Origin: Azonexus sp.
GTDB lineage: Bacteria > Pseudomonadota > Gammaproteobacteria > Burkholderiales > Rhodocyclaceae
NCBI GenBank assembly: GCA_031260295.1
Contig: JAIRKE010000069.1
Location: 1 to 46,339 of the forward strand
Length of the DNA: 46,339 bases
Direction: 5' to 3'
Part shown: positions 7,779 to 16,470 of the stretch, piece by piece
Numbering within the stretch: the stretch's first letter is position 1
Layout: each line of letters begins with the position of its first letter
The notes under the pieces: generated by a model
What the model saw: only the letters and a program-made list of their open reading frames with translations
Told to the model about the DNA's origin: nothing
The model's database searches: none
Made by a program: the position numbers and the translations under genes

Positions 7779-9272
7779 ATGAAACATATCAGCTCGTCGT
7801 TCCTGTTGCCCGCGCTGCTGGCAGTCGCTTCTGGCCATGCCGCCGCCGAAACCACTACCTTCCAGGAAGCGGTCCAGCAGGCTGTCTTGCAGAGTCCCGA
7901 AGTCACCGCCCGCTGGCATGCCTACAAGGCGGCCGACGAGGAAATCGGCGTTGCCCGCGGCGGCTTCCTGCCGTCGCTTGATTTGAGTGCCGGGGTAGGC
8001 AAGGATCGTTACAAGATAGATTATCCGCCGCCAGTCGGGACCGAAAAAAATACCTACACGCGTACCGGCTACCGTCTCACCCTGAACCAGATGTTGTTCG
8101 ATGGCTTCGCCACGAGCAATGAAGTGAGCCGGCTTGGCAAGGCAAAACTGGTTCGCTTCTACGAGTTGCTCGAGGCATCGGAAAACACCGCGCTCGAGGC
8201 GGCGCGCGCCTATCTCGACGTGCTGCGCTATCGCGAGTTGGTGGGCTTGGCCGAGGACAACTACGTGCAGCACAAGGCGACCAGCGAGCAGATGGCGCAG
8301 CGCGTCCAGTCCGGTGTCGGCAAGCGTGTCGACATGGAACAGGCAGGCAGCCGCCTGGCCTTGGCCGAAGTCAATCTGACCACCGAAATCGCCAACCTGC
8401 ACGATGTCTCGGCGCGTTATCAGCGACTCGTCGGCGCCATGCCGCCGGCGGTGGCCGTCAAGCCGGACGATCTCGACGCCATGCTGCCAGCCAACAGCAA
8501 TGATGCGCTGAACAATCTGTATCGCAGCAACCCGACGCTGCTGGCGGCGATCGAGAATGTCGAGGCGGCGCAGTACGATATCAATGTCCGCCGCGCCGCT
8601 TACTCGCCGCGCTTCGACCTGCGCGCCTATACCGACGATACCAAGCATTATCTCGGCAGCTATGACCGGTACGGGCAAAATGTCGCCGAGATCGTGATGA
8701 ACTGGAACCTGTTCCGTGGCGGTTCCGATCGTGCCCGCGAACGGCAGTACATGGAACATCGCAACACCGCGCTCGACCTGCGCGAGAAGGCTTGCCGCGA
8801 TACCCGCCAGACCCTGCTGATCGCCTACAACGACGTGCAGCGCCTGCGCGTGCAGAGAGATTACCTGGCCACTCAGGTTGCCCTGCTGGAGCGCACCCTG
8901 ATTGCCTACCGGGATCAGTTCAACATCGGCCAGCGCTCCCTGCTCGACGTACTCGACACCGAGAACGAACTGCTCAGCGCGCGACGCAATGTGGTCAACG
9001 CCGAAAACGATCTGGCGCTGAGCATGCTGCGCACCTATGCCGGCACGGGCAACCTGTTGCAGGCGCTGGGGCTGCGGCGCCTCGACACCGAGGAACTGAA
9101 GGCTGGCGATCTGGCCGCCGTTGATCCGGCAGCGCTTTGCCCACCCGATGTGGTGACTCTGTCGCCTACTGATCGGGCGGTGCTTGATGCACGGGCGGCG
9201 GAACGCCTGAAAAACAAGGGTATGCCTCCGGCGCCGACGCCGGCAACCAAGCCCGAGCAGCCACAGCGCTGA
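7779..9272 (+). CDS. lapE: TolC-family outer-membrane channel, probable LapE
   Basis: A 497-residue outer-membrane efflux/type I secretion channel. A signal peptide (ends near SGHAAA, about residue 23) is followed by the duplicated helical TolC repeats; the second half contains AEIVMNWNLFRGGSDRARE and LLIAYNDVQRL. A ribosome-binding GGGGAG precedes the ATG. TolC-type proteins form the outer-membrane part of type I secretion systems. Placement next to lapG/lapD makes this the likely LapE, which retains the RTX adhesin on the surface. The inner-membrane ABC transporter and adaptor (LapB, LapC) are not in the window. The name is inferred from context; a multidrug TolC is the alternative. Confidence 0.85.
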   Translation: MKHISSSFLLPALLAVASGHAAAETTTFQEAVQQAVLQSPEVTARWHAYKAADEEIGVARGGFLPSLDLSAGVGKDRYKIDYPPPVGTEKNTYTRTGYRLTLNQMLFDGFATSNEVSRLGKAKLVRFYELLEASENTALEAARAYLDVLRYRELVGLAEDNYVQHKATSEQMAQRVQSGVGKRVDMEQAGSRLALAEVNLTTEIANLHDVSARYQRLVGAMPPAVAVKPDDLDAMLPANSNDALNNLYRSNPTLLAAIENVEAAQYDINVRRAAYSPRFDLRAYTDDTKHYLGSYDRYGQNVAEIVMNWNLFRGGSDRARERQYMEHRNTALDLREKACRDTRQTLLIAYNDVQRLRVQRDYLATQVALLERTLIAYRDQFNIGQRSLLDVLDTENELLSARRNVVNAENDLALSMLRTYAGTGNLLQALGLRRLDTEELKAGDLAAVDPAALCPPDVVTLSPTDRAVLDARAAERLKNKGMPPAPTPATKPEQPQR

Positions 9273-9283
9273 GATTACGGGAC

Positions 9284-9320
9284 AAAAAAACGCCGGCTGA
9301 ATGCAGCCGGCGTTTTTTTT
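9284..9320. terminator. Rho-independent terminator after lapE, likely bidirectional
   Basis: Perfect 9-bp stem CGCCGGCTG/CAGCCGGCG (9291-9299 and 9304-9312) with loop AATG. Seven A precede it and eight T follow, so it works on both strands. It separates lapE from the convergent transporter gene. Confidence 0.92.
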
Positions 9321-9327
9321 GGGGGGC

Positions 9328-9353
9328 CCCCTCTCCCGCAAGCGGGAGAGGGG
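9328..9353. repeat. 12-bp-stem palindrome next to the lapE terminator
   Basis: Arms CCCCTCTCCCGC and GCGGGAGAGGGG with a 2-base loop. It lacks a T-tract. It resembles the dispersed REP-like palindromes common between genes in proteobacteria; no second copy is seen in this window. Confidence 0.5.
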
Positions 9354-9405
9354 TGCAAAGCGCATGGGCGCGGAAGTGTATGTCTACACGTGAACCCAAA
9401 CCGCT

Positions 9406-11637
9406 CTAATACTCATGCAGCATGGCGATCTCGGTGTCGGCATGGCGCAGGCGGTGGGCCAGGGAGCGGGCGATGGCGGTTAGCAGCGTGATGGCGAGGC
9501 GTTTGTGCTCTTCGGCGAGGATGTTGAATTGCTCGACGGTGAGCACGAAAAATTCGGCTTCGCTGGCGGTAACGGCATCGTTGCCGCGCGGGCGGCCATC
9601 GAGAAAAGCCAGTCCACCGAAGAAATCGCCGCGACCGTAGCTGGCGACATGGCGCAGGCGACCGCCGCCGAGCGGCGCGAATATCTTGACCGTGCCGCGC
9701 CGGATCAGATAGAGGGCACCATCCTCCTGGCCGCGTGAATAGACGGTGGCTCCGGCTGGATAGGTGACTTTCTCCAGGCACGCTTCGAGGTCGGCCAGGG
9801 TTTCATCCTTGCGTTGCCGGAACAACTCCATCTCCATCAGTTCCAGTGGCGTTTCCTGTACCGGTGCGACATGTCCGGCCTCGCCGAGCATCTGTTCCTC
9901 GACCCATTCGATGGCACTGTCGAGTTCGTCGAACAGGCGCACCGCCCCAGTGTCGTCGGTGAGTCCGGTCTGTTCCAGGAGCTCGCGCAGGTTGCGGCCA
10001 TTCGGCAGGTTCTTGCGGATGTTGGAGAGCAGCAGCATGGCGCCATGCTCGATCAAGGCGTCGCGCACCTGGCACAGCATGTGGGCGGCCGTGACGTCGA
10101 CGGATTGCACGCGCCGGAAGTCGAGAATGACGAAGCGGCGGGCTTTCAGTTCCGGGTCGAGCTCGCCGAACAATTGCCGGGTGGTGCCAAAGAACAGGCT
10201 GCCTTGCAGTTCGAAGATTACCGCCTGGTCGCCCTTTTCTTCCAGGATGCGGGTTTCCGCCTCGGGCCGGTGCCAGCTTGACGAGCGCTGGTTGACGTAC
10301 AGCTTGTGACGGACCACGTTGCCGCCAATCTGCTCGCGCAGGAAAAGCAGGATGGCCATCGCCACGCCGGCGCCGGAAGCGGCGATCAGGCCGACATTGA
10401 GGGCGATGACGACGACGACCACGACCACCGCGAAATCGAACACGGTCGAAGGCGACAGGACGAAGCGCAGCGCTTCGCGGTCGATCATGCGCACGCCGAC
10501 GACGACCAGGATGCCGGCCAGCGCGGCGACCGGCAGCCAAGCGATGAAACTGCTCAGCACCAGGGCGAAGATCAGCGCCGACAAGCCCTCGACCAGGCTC
10601 GATACGCGCGTCGTTCCGCCGCTCGCCAGGTTGACCAGGGTGGCGCCCATGGTTCCCGCGCCGGGAATGCCGCCGACCGACGAGGCGGTGACGTTGGCGA
10701 CGCCCTGGGCAAGCAATTCGCGGTTGGAGTTGTGCTGCGTGCGGGTCATCTGGTCGAGCACGACGCAGGTTTTCAGCGTGTCAATCGACAGCAACACGGC
10801 GAGCGTCAGGGCGCTGCCGAGCAGGGCTGCGATCTGTATCAGGCGCAGGTCGCCGATATCGCGCCAGCGCGCGGTGATGGTGGTGAAATAACCGTCGCCG
10901 CTGGTGCCCGGCGGACCAACCAGGAGCGGGTTGCCGGTGTTGCTCAGCAGTGCCGGATCCTGCGTCGCCAGCAGGAAATAGACGACGGTGCCGGCGACGA
11001 TGCCGAGAATGGTTCCCGGCACTCGTCGCGTCAGGCGCGGCGCCAGCAGCATCGTACCTATCGTCGCCGCGCCGACGGCAACCGCTTGCCCATTCCACAG
11101 CCAGGGCGAGATCAGCGCCTCGTGCCAGCGCGTGCCGGGCGGCGTGCCGAGCAGTTTGTCGAGCTGGCTGCCGACGAGGATCAGACCGACGCCGGTCAGG
11201 TAACCGCTGACCACCGGATAGGGGATGTAGCGGATCAAGCGGCCGATGCCGATGACGCCGAACAGAATCTGGAACAGACCGGCAAGGAGGCCCAGCATCA
11301 ACAGCAGCAAGACGATGTTGTCGGCCGGCACGCCTTCTTCGACCAGCCCGATGGCGAAGGCCGAGAGCACGGCGGCGGCTGGCGCGCAGGGGGCGCTGAT
11401 CAGGCGTTCGGTACCGCCGAGGAGGGCGGCAACCAGGCCGATCACGGTGGCGCCGATGATGCCGGCCAGCGCGCCGACGGCGGCGTAGCCGGGAGCGATG
11501 GCGGCATAGATGCTGACGCCGAAGGCGATGGAGGCTGGCAGCGCAACCAGCATCGCGGCCAGTCCGCCCCAGAAATCACCGCTCAGATAGGTCTTGTTTG
11601 CCAAATGCTGCATGCCGGGTCTTTCGCTGATTCTCAT
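9406..11637 (-). CDS. SulP (SLC26) anion transporter with STAS and cyclic-nucleotide-binding domains
   Basis: A 743-residue fusion. Residues about 15-420 form the multi-helix SulP transporter; it contains PYPVVSGYLTGVG, SIDTLKTCVVLD and GGIPGAGTMGATLVN. A STAS domain follows (about 455-570, with VILDFRRVQSVDVTAAHML). A C-terminal cNMP-binding domain (about 610-735) has YSRGQEDGALYLIRRGTVKI and GDFFGGLAFLDGRPRGNDAV. SulP proteins carry sulfate, bicarbonate or carboxylates; the substrate cannot be told. The C-terminal domain suggests gating by a cyclic nucleotide or serves as a structural module. Start chosen at the ATG at 11637, with GGGGT just upstream. An ATG at 11613 is possible, and a longer frame reaches 11709 without a supporting site. 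Divergent from the cytochrome c gene. Confidence 0.88.
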   Translation of the reverse strand: MRISERPGMQHLANKTYLSGDFWGGLAAMLVALPASIAFGVSIYAAIAPGYAAVGALAGIIGATVIGLVAALLGGTERLISAPCAPAAAVLSAFAIGLVEEGVPADNIVLLLLMLGLLAGLFQILFGVIGIGRLIRYIPYPVVSGYLTGVGLILVGSQLDKLLGTPPGTRWHEALISPWLWNGQAVAVGAATIGTMLLAPRLTRRVPGTILGIVAGTVVYFLLATQDPALLSNTGNPLLVGPPGTSGDGYFTTITARWRDIGDLRLIQIAALLGSALTLAVLLSIDTLKTCVVLDQMTRTQHNSNRELLAQGVANVTASSVGGIPGAGTMGATLVNLASGGTTRVSSLVEGLSALIFALVLSSFIAWLPVAALAGILVVVGVRMIDREALRFVLSPSTVFDFAVVVVVVVIALNVGLIAASGAGVAMAILLFLREQIGGNVVRHKLYVNQRSSSWHRPEAETRILEEKGDQAVIFELQGSLFFGTTRQLFGELDPELKARRFVILDFRRVQSVDVTAAHMLCQVRDALIEHGAMLLLSNIRKNLPNGRNLRELLEQTGLTDDTGAVRLFDELDSAIEWVEEQMLGEAGHVAPVQETPLELMEMELFRQRKDETLADLEACLEKVTYPAGATVYSRGQEDGALYLIRRGTVKIFAPLGGGRLRHVASYGRGDFFGGLAFLDGRPRGNDAVTASEAEFFVLTVEQFNILAEEHKRLAITLLTAIARSLAHRLRHADTEIAMLHEY

Positions 11638-11786
11638 TACCCCGATGGTAGCGCGTCCGGCGGCATCGCGGCGGCCCAGCGCACCGCTTGGCCGATACAT
11701 GGATGGCATCGCCGACGCTTTCTCGGGTTAGACTGCGAGCTGTGTCCACAGTCCGGGCCCGGTCAACGAATAATATGGAGATATTG

Positions 11787-12089
11787 ATGAAACATACCCT
11801 CATCGTCCTGGGAGGCGCGCTGATGTTTTCCGGCGCCGCGCTGGCCAATGCCGATCTGGCCAAGGCCAAGAATTGCCTGACCTGCCATGCCGGCGACAAG
11901 AAGATCGTCGGTCCCAGTTACAAGGACATCACCGCCAAGCGCGCCGGCGAGAAGGGGGCCGAAGCCGCGCTGGCCGCCAAGATCAAGAACGGCAGCAAGG
12001 ACGAATGGGGGCAGGTGCCGATGCCGCCGAACAATGTCACCGACGCCGAGGCGATGACCCTGTCCAAGTGGGTATTGACGCATAAGTAA
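11787..12089 (+). CDS. Small class I cytochrome c (c551/c8-like)
   Basis: A 100-residue secreted monohaem cytochrome. A signal peptide ends at about ALA (residue 20). The haem motif is CLTCH (Cys30, Cys33, His34) and the distal ligand is probably Met79 in PMPPNNV. Length and the K-rich surface match the cytochrome c551/c8 electron carriers that shuttle electrons in the periplasm to oxidases or nitrite reductase. GGAG lies 6 bases before the ATG; an upstream GTG extension is unlikely because it would hide the signal peptide. It stands alone, divergent from the SulP gene and 60 bases ahead of an MFS gene. Confidence 0.92.
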   Translation: MKHTLIVLGGALMFSGAALANADLAKAKNCLTCHAGDKKIVGPSYKDITAKRAGEKGAEAALAAKIKNGSKDEWGQVPMPPNNVTDAEAMTLSKWVLTHK

Positions 12090-12149
12090 GCCGGCCTTGT
12101 TGGTGTTGCTTCTCTCCCGCCATTGGCTGATCCTGGCCGGCATGCCGCC

Positions 12150-13421
12150 ATGCCGGCGCTGACCGCCGAACGACGCCGACGGCCCTGGCTGGCCCTCGGC
12201 GTCGTTGCGCTGGCTTATGTCCTGTCGTTTTTCCAGCGCTTTGCGCCAGCCGGCATCGCACCGGATCTGGCTGCCGCGTTCGAGACCTCGGCGGCTTCGC
12301 TGGGGGTGCTGGCGGCCACCTATTTCTATGTTTACACGCTGATGCAGGTGCCGACCGGCATTCTGGTCGATACCCTGGGGCCGCGCCGCATCCTGGCTGT
12401 CGGCGGCTTGGTTGGCGGCTTTGGCAGCATCCTGTTCGGCCTGGCGCCGACGCTTGATCTGGCTCTGGCCGGGCGGACTCTGGTCGGTCTCGGCGTTTCG
12501 GTCACTTTCATCGCCATGCTCAAGCTGATCGCCGTTGGGTTTGAGGAGAAACACTTCGCGACCCTGGTCGGCGTCTGCATGCTGATCGGCAATCTCGGCT
12601 CGGTACTGGCCGGCGCGCCGCTTTCGGCAGTCGCTCAGAGTACCGGCTGGCGTGACGTGTTCATTGCCACCGGCATCATTTCGCTAATGCTGGCCGTCCT
12701 GTGCTGGGCACTGGTGCGTGATCGTTCGCCGGCCGCGGCGTCGGCGGCCCGATTCGATCGCACCGCGCTGCTCAGCGGGCTGTTGGCGGTCCTGCGCAAT
12801 CGCGCGACTTGGCCAGCGGCACTGGTCAATACTGGCATCAGTGGCGCCTTTTTCACCTTCGCCGGTCTGTGGACTGTTCCTTACTTGGTTCAGGTGCATG
12901 GCCTGGCCCGCGCCGAGGCAGCCGCCCATTTGTCGCTGTGGTTCGGCGGTTTCGCCGTGGGCTGTTTCTTCATCGGTACCCTGTCCGATCGCCTTGGCCG
13001 GCGTAAGCCGGTGATCATCGGTGCCACCCATTGCTATGCATTGATCTGGTTGTTGCTGTGGTCCGGTGTCGGCCTGCCGTTGACGGTTTCCTATGCGCTG
13101 TTCGCGCTGCTTGGCGTGGCCACCGCCGGTTTTGCCTTGACTTGGGCCTGCGCCAAGGAAGTCAATCCGCCGTTGCTGTCGGGGATGTCGACCAGTGTCG
13201 CCAACATGGGCGGCTTTGGCGCCGCCGCTGTGCTGCAACCCCTCGTCGGCTGGGTCATGGATCTCGCCTGGCGCGGCGAGATGGCCGCTGGTGTGCGTGT
13301 CTACGATCTTGCCGCCTGGCGCGGCGGGATCGGTATCGTCGCCGTCTGCGCGCTGCTCGGTGCCGCCGCCAGTTGGTGGATCGTCGAGACGCGCTGCCGC
13401 AATATTTGGCGGCCGGCCTAA
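12150..13421 (+). CDS. Major facilitator superfamily transporter
   Basis: A 423-residue, 12-helix inner-membrane carrier. The MFS loop 2-3 signature appears as GILVDTLGPRRIL (about residues 70-82) and a second copy after helix 8 as GTLSDRLGRRKPV. The N-terminal half (FFQRFAPAGIAPDLAAAF) resembles the anion:cation and nitrate/organic-anion MFS groups, but the substrate is not identifiable. Start placed at the ATG at 12150. A TTG at 12123 would add nine residues and neither has a strong ribosome-binding site. Same direction as the preceding cytochrome gene, 60 bases apart; convergent with the next gene. Confidence 0.88.
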   Translation: MPALTAERRRRPWLALGVVALAYVLSFFQRFAPAGIAPDLAAAFETSAASLGVLAATYFYVYTLMQVPTGILVDTLGPRRILAVGGLVGGFGSILFGLAPTLDLALAGRTLVGLGVSVTFIAMLKLIAVGFEEKHFATLVGVCMLIGNLGSVLAGAPLSAVAQSTGWRDVFIATGIISLMLAVLCWALVRDRSPAAASAARFDRTALLSGLLAVLRNRATWPAALVNTGISGAFFTFAGLWTVPYLVQVHGLARAEAAAHLSLWFGGFAVGCFFIGTLSDRLGRRKPVIIGATHCYALIWLLLWSGVGLPLTVSYALFALLGVATAGFALTWACAKEVNPPLLSGMSTSVANMGGFGAAAVLQPLVGWVMDLAWRGEMAAGVRVYDLAAWRGGIGIVAVCALLGAAASWWIVETRCRNIWRPA

Positions 13422-13442
13422 GCGCGCGTCGGTGGCCCGCGC

Positions 13443-14408
13443 TTAGGCTGCCGGTTTGTGTATGGCGTAGTAGGCGGCTAGTGCCCGTGCCACGTCGGCG
13501 CTCGGTTGGGCCGCACCGCCGAGGCCGAACTCGGCTTGCAGGGCGGCCTTGTTCTTGTCCAGATAGTCGATGACGCGGGCCAAGTTGCCCATCCGGTTGG
13601 GAATGAAATTGCCCTCGGCGTTGAGCAGTTCCGCTGAGCGGGCGAAATTGCCACTGAACTCACGGATGGCCGCGACCGCGCCGGCGAGGTTGCCGGCCAG
13701 TACCGAATCGAGGCGGGCTGTGTCGAGGCTGGCCATGTTGGTGACCGGGTCGATGCTGATGCCGAGGGCCCCCAGGCCGCGGACGCCACTGCCGGCGCCG
13801 TTGAAGACACTCTCGACGCTTTGTTTCAGTTCCCATTGCGCGACCGTGGCCGCCTGCGTACCGGCGAGCAGGCCGCCGCGGGCGAATGCTTCGTCGAAGC
13901 GGTCGATCCAGCCGTTGTAGGCGGCAACGAAGGCTTGCAGGCGGCTGTGGATTTCGTCGTGCGGCGTTGTCGCGTCGATGTCGGCCAGTTGCAGCGCATC
14001 CTGCCGTAGCGTTTCGACATAGGTGCCGAGATCGGACATTTCGGCGTATTCGGCGCGGTAAATCACGTCGCGCCGGTTGATCTCGGTCATCAACCGGTAG
14101 CTGGAAGCTGGATCGAACAGGGGGCTGACACCGCCAATCGCTTGTGGGCTACTGATGGCTCCGGTCTGGGCGAGGAGGGTGGCCAGCACACTGGCGGTTC
14201 CGTCGGCGCTGCCAGTCCCGCTGGCGTTGGCGCTGCCCAGCGACGAGATCAGGATGCTCATCGTCTGTGCTTTGAAATCCGCCAGTTGTCCTTGCAGGGT
14301 AGTGAGAAAATCACCGCTGGCGGGTGTGGCTGCCACTGGCTGCCCGGTCTTGACGCCTGGTGGCAGTGGATAGTCGGAACCGATACCGTGAATACTGTTG
14401 TTTGCCAT
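13443..14408 (-). CDS. FliD C-terminus-like protein of unknown role
   Basis: A 321-residue protein with no signal peptide. The middle (about 75-190) is helical, with RRDVIYRAEYAEM and an AAYNGWIDRF segment. The C-terminal part (about 210-310) contains GLGALGISIDPVTNMASLD, followed by ARLDSVLAGNLAGAV and RVIDYLDKNK. This is the pattern seen at the C-terminus of flagellar cap protein FliD, where a GI-x-D-x-x-G loop precedes a helical tail. It is about half the size of FliD and I recognise no full FliD. GGAGG precedes the ATG, and a sigma-54-type promoter motif lies about 55 bases upstream. I infer a flagellum-related secreted or chaperone-like protein; function unproven. Confidence 0.7.
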   Translation of the reverse strand: MANNSIHGIGSDYPLPPGVKTGQPVAATPASGDFLTTLQGQLADFKAQTMSILISSLGSANASGTGSADGTASVLATLLAQTGAISSPQAIGGVSPLFDPASSYRLMTEINRRDVIYRAEYAEMSDLGTYVETLRQDALQLADIDATTPHDEIHSRLQAFVAAYNGWIDRFDEAFARGGLLAGTQAATVAQWELKQSVESVFNGAGSGVRGLGALGISIDPVTNMASLDTARLDSVLAGNLAGAVAAIREFSGNFARSAELLNAEGNFIPNRMGNLARVIDYLDKNKAALQAEFGLGGAAQPSADVARALAAYYAIHKPAA

Positions 14409-14752
14409 GATGCCTCCGTACTGAGCGGGCGCTTGGCCGTGCCGTTTTGATGTGGCGTTCGCAGCAATAAGCGTGCCCATTGCCTACCGGTCGTGCGGCG
14501 GTGGGCGGCAAGGCCGGCAGGACGAGGAAAGGGTGCGGCCGGGCCGATTGCTGTCGGCGTTGCCAAGATGGCGGGCGGCAAATCTGATCGCGTCGCCGAG
14601 GCATTTTTCGCCGCCTCGGCAAGGGGGGCGATTTTTTGCCGGGCGATACTTGGTGTTGCCACCAGCCTCGGAACGCTCGGCTGCCGCACGGGAAAATCGC
14701 TGCCGGGCGGGGCTGGCGCTAGAATTGCGGTGTACACCTTGAGGAGTTGGCG
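14409..14752. other. 344-base divergent intergenic region
   Basis: Lies between the FliD-like gene and the first dehydrogenase. Apart from the sigma-54 motif near 14470 it holds no convincing coding frame. A TAGAAT near 14720 could be a -10 element for the dehydrogenase operon, but no matching -35 is seen. GAGGAG just ahead of the ATG at 14753 is the ribosome-binding site. Confidence 0.5.
14463..14478 (-). promoter_or_regulatory. Candidate sigma-54 (-24/-12) promoter of the FliD-like gene
   Basis: On the minus strand the bases read GGGCACG, four bases, TTGCT. This matches the TGGCACG-N4-TTGCW consensus at all but one of the listed positions, including the invariant GG and GC. It would start transcription about 40-45 bases before the ATG at 14408. 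Sigma-54 control is common for betaproteobacterial flagellar genes. Confidence 0.55.
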
Positions 14753-15619
14753 ATGAAGATCGGTTTTGTCGGCCTCGGCATCATGGGGCGCCCGATGGTG
14801 CTCAATCTGCTGCGGGGCGGCCACCAAGTTACCGTCTGGGCGCGGCGCGCCAAGTCGATGCAGCCGCTGCTGGCAGCCGGAGCCGTTGGCGTAGCGAGTG
14901 CTGGCGAGGTGGCGCTCGAGGCCGATCTGGTCATCTCGATGGTCGCCGATGCGCCGGATGTCGCCGAGGTGATGCGCGCCGTCGCTGGCGCCGCGACACC
15001 GGGCCTGGTCGCCATCGATATGAGCACCATCGCCCCGGCGGCGGCGCGCCGGATCGGCGAGGAATTGACTGCGGCCGGCGTCGATTTCGTCGATGCGCCG
15101 GTTTCCGGCGGCGAAGTCGGAGCCATCGCCGGCACTCTGTCGATCATGGCCGGCGGTTCCGCGGCGGCTTTTGCCTGCGCCTTGCCGGCCTTCCAGTGCC
15201 TGGGCAAGAACATCGTCCATGTCGGCGCCAGCGGTGCTGGGCAAGTGGCCAAGGCGGCCAATCAGATCGTCACCGGCATGGGCGTGCTGGCGCTGGCCGA
15301 GGCCATGGCCTTCGTCTCGAAGAACGGCGTCGACCGGGCCAAGGTGCGCGAAGCGCTGCTCGGTGGTTTCGCTTCCTCGAAAATTCTGGAGAACCACGGC
15401 CAACGTATGATCGAGCGCAATTTCAAGCCGGGCTTCAAGAGCTGGATGCATGAGAAGGATCTCAATATCGTGATGCAGACCGCGCATGAATTGGGTCTGT
15501 GCCTGCCGGGTTCGGCGGTAACGGCGCAGATGTTCAATGCGATGGTCGGTTCCGGCCTCGGTGAGGAGGATTCGATCGCTGTGCTGAAACTGCTGGAAAG
15601 TTTGTCGGGACAACAATGA
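14753..15619 (+). CDS. glxR: 2-hydroxy-3-oxopropionate (tartronate semialdehyde) reductase-like dehydrogenase
   Basis: A 288-residue member of the beta-hydroxyacid dehydrogenase family. The NAD(P) motif is GLGIMGRPM (residues 8-15). The substrate loop is DAPVSGGEVGA (about 114-124). The catalytic lysine is Lys167 in GAGQVAKAAN. GarR/GlxR enzymes reduce tartronate semialdehyde to glycerate in glyoxylate assimilation; 3-hydroxyisobutyrate dehydrogenases are close relatives, so the substrate is a best guess. Support comes from a hydroxypyruvate isomerase gene at 41818 in the same window, the usual partner in the glyoxylate carboligase route, though it is distant. It overlaps the next, paralogous gene by ATGA. 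Confidence 0.82.
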   Translation: MKIGFVGLGIMGRPMVLNLLRGGHQVTVWARRAKSMQPLLAAGAVGVASAGEVALEADLVISMVADAPDVAEVMRAVAGAATPGLVAIDMSTIAPAAARRIGEELTAAGVDFVDAPVSGGEVGAIAGTLSIMAGGSAAAFACALPAFQCLGKNIVHVGASGAGQVAKAANQIVTGMGVLALAEAMAFVSKNGVDRAKVREALLGGFASSKILENHGQRMIERNFKPGFKSWMHEKDLNIVMQTAHELGLCLPGSAVTAQMFNAMVGSGLGEEDSIAVLKLLESLSGQQ

Positions 15620-16470
15620 ACGTCGGTTTCATCGGCCTCGGCGCGATGGGGCGCCCGATGGCCCTGCATCTACAGGCGGCCGGCCACGTCTTGCACGTTT
15701 GGGCACGCCGGCTGGCCAGTACCGAGGGCTTGCCGGCCGTCGTGCGGGCGACGCCGGCCGAAATCGGCGCCGCCTGCGAGGTGGTGTTCACGATGGTCAC
15801 GTCCAGCGCCGACGTCGAGGCCGTGGCGCTCGGCGAGCAGGGTTTGATTTGGGGCATGGCTGCCGGCAGCGTGCTGGTCAACTGTTCGACCATCGCCCCC
15901 GAGGCCGCCCGGCGCATCGCCGGTCGGCTTGGCGAACAGGGCATCGACATGCTCGACGCGCCGGTTTCCGGCGGCCCGCAGGGAGCCGTCGACGCGACGC
16001 TGGCGATTATGGCCGGTGGCGAGGCGGCGGTGCTCGAACGGGTGCGTCCGCTGCTCGAGAAACTGGGGCAACGTATCGTCCATGTTGGGCCAAACGGCGC
16101 CGGGCAGGTGGCCAAGGCCTGCAATCAGATGATCATGGTCGCCGCCATCGAGGCAGTGGCCGAAGCGTTGCGCCTGGCCAGCGCTGCCGGCGTCGATGCC
16201 GGCAAGGTGCGGCAGGCGCTGGCCGGCGGTTCGGCCGCCTCGCGCGTGCTGGAAGTGATGGGTCGGCGCATGGTCGAACGCGATTTCGCGGCCGGCATCG
16301 AGGCCCGGCTGCATCACAAGGATTTGGGACTGGTACTGGCAGCGGCGCGGCAAAGCGGCGTGCCGGTACCGTTGACAGCCTGCATCGCTCAGCAGCTCAA
16401 TGCACTGATGGCGATGGGCCTGGGCAAGAATGATACCGCCGCGCTATTGCGCGTACTGGAGACTAGGTGA
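15616..16470 (+). CDS. NAD(P)-dependent beta-hydroxyacid dehydrogenase, tandem paralog of glxR
   Basis: A 284-residue protein of the same family and architecture as its neighbour: GLGAMGRPM at residues 8-15, DAPVSGGPQGA and Lys167 in GAGQVAKACN. The two align along their whole length, so this is a tandem duplication that has diverged. Candidate substrates are tartronate semialdehyde, 3-hydroxyisobutyrate or succinic semialdehyde. The start ATG overlaps the previous stop (15616-15619) and its own TGA overlaps the GTG of the PilZ gene (16467-16470), so three genes form one translationally coupled operon. Confidence 0.85.
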   Translation: MNVGFIGLGAMGRPMALHLQAAGHVLHVWARRLASTEGLPAVVRATPAEIGAACEVVFTMVTSSADVEAVALGEQGLIWGMAAGSVLVNCSTIAPEAARRIAGRLGEQGIDMLDAPVSGGPQGAVDATLAIMAGGEAAVLERVRPLLEKLGQRIVHVGPNGAGQVAKACNQMIMVAAIEAVAEALRLASAAGVDAGKVRQALAGGSAASRVLEVMGRRMVERDFAAGIEARLHHKDLGLVLAAARQSGVPVPLTACIAQQLNALMAMGLGKNDTAALLRVLETR

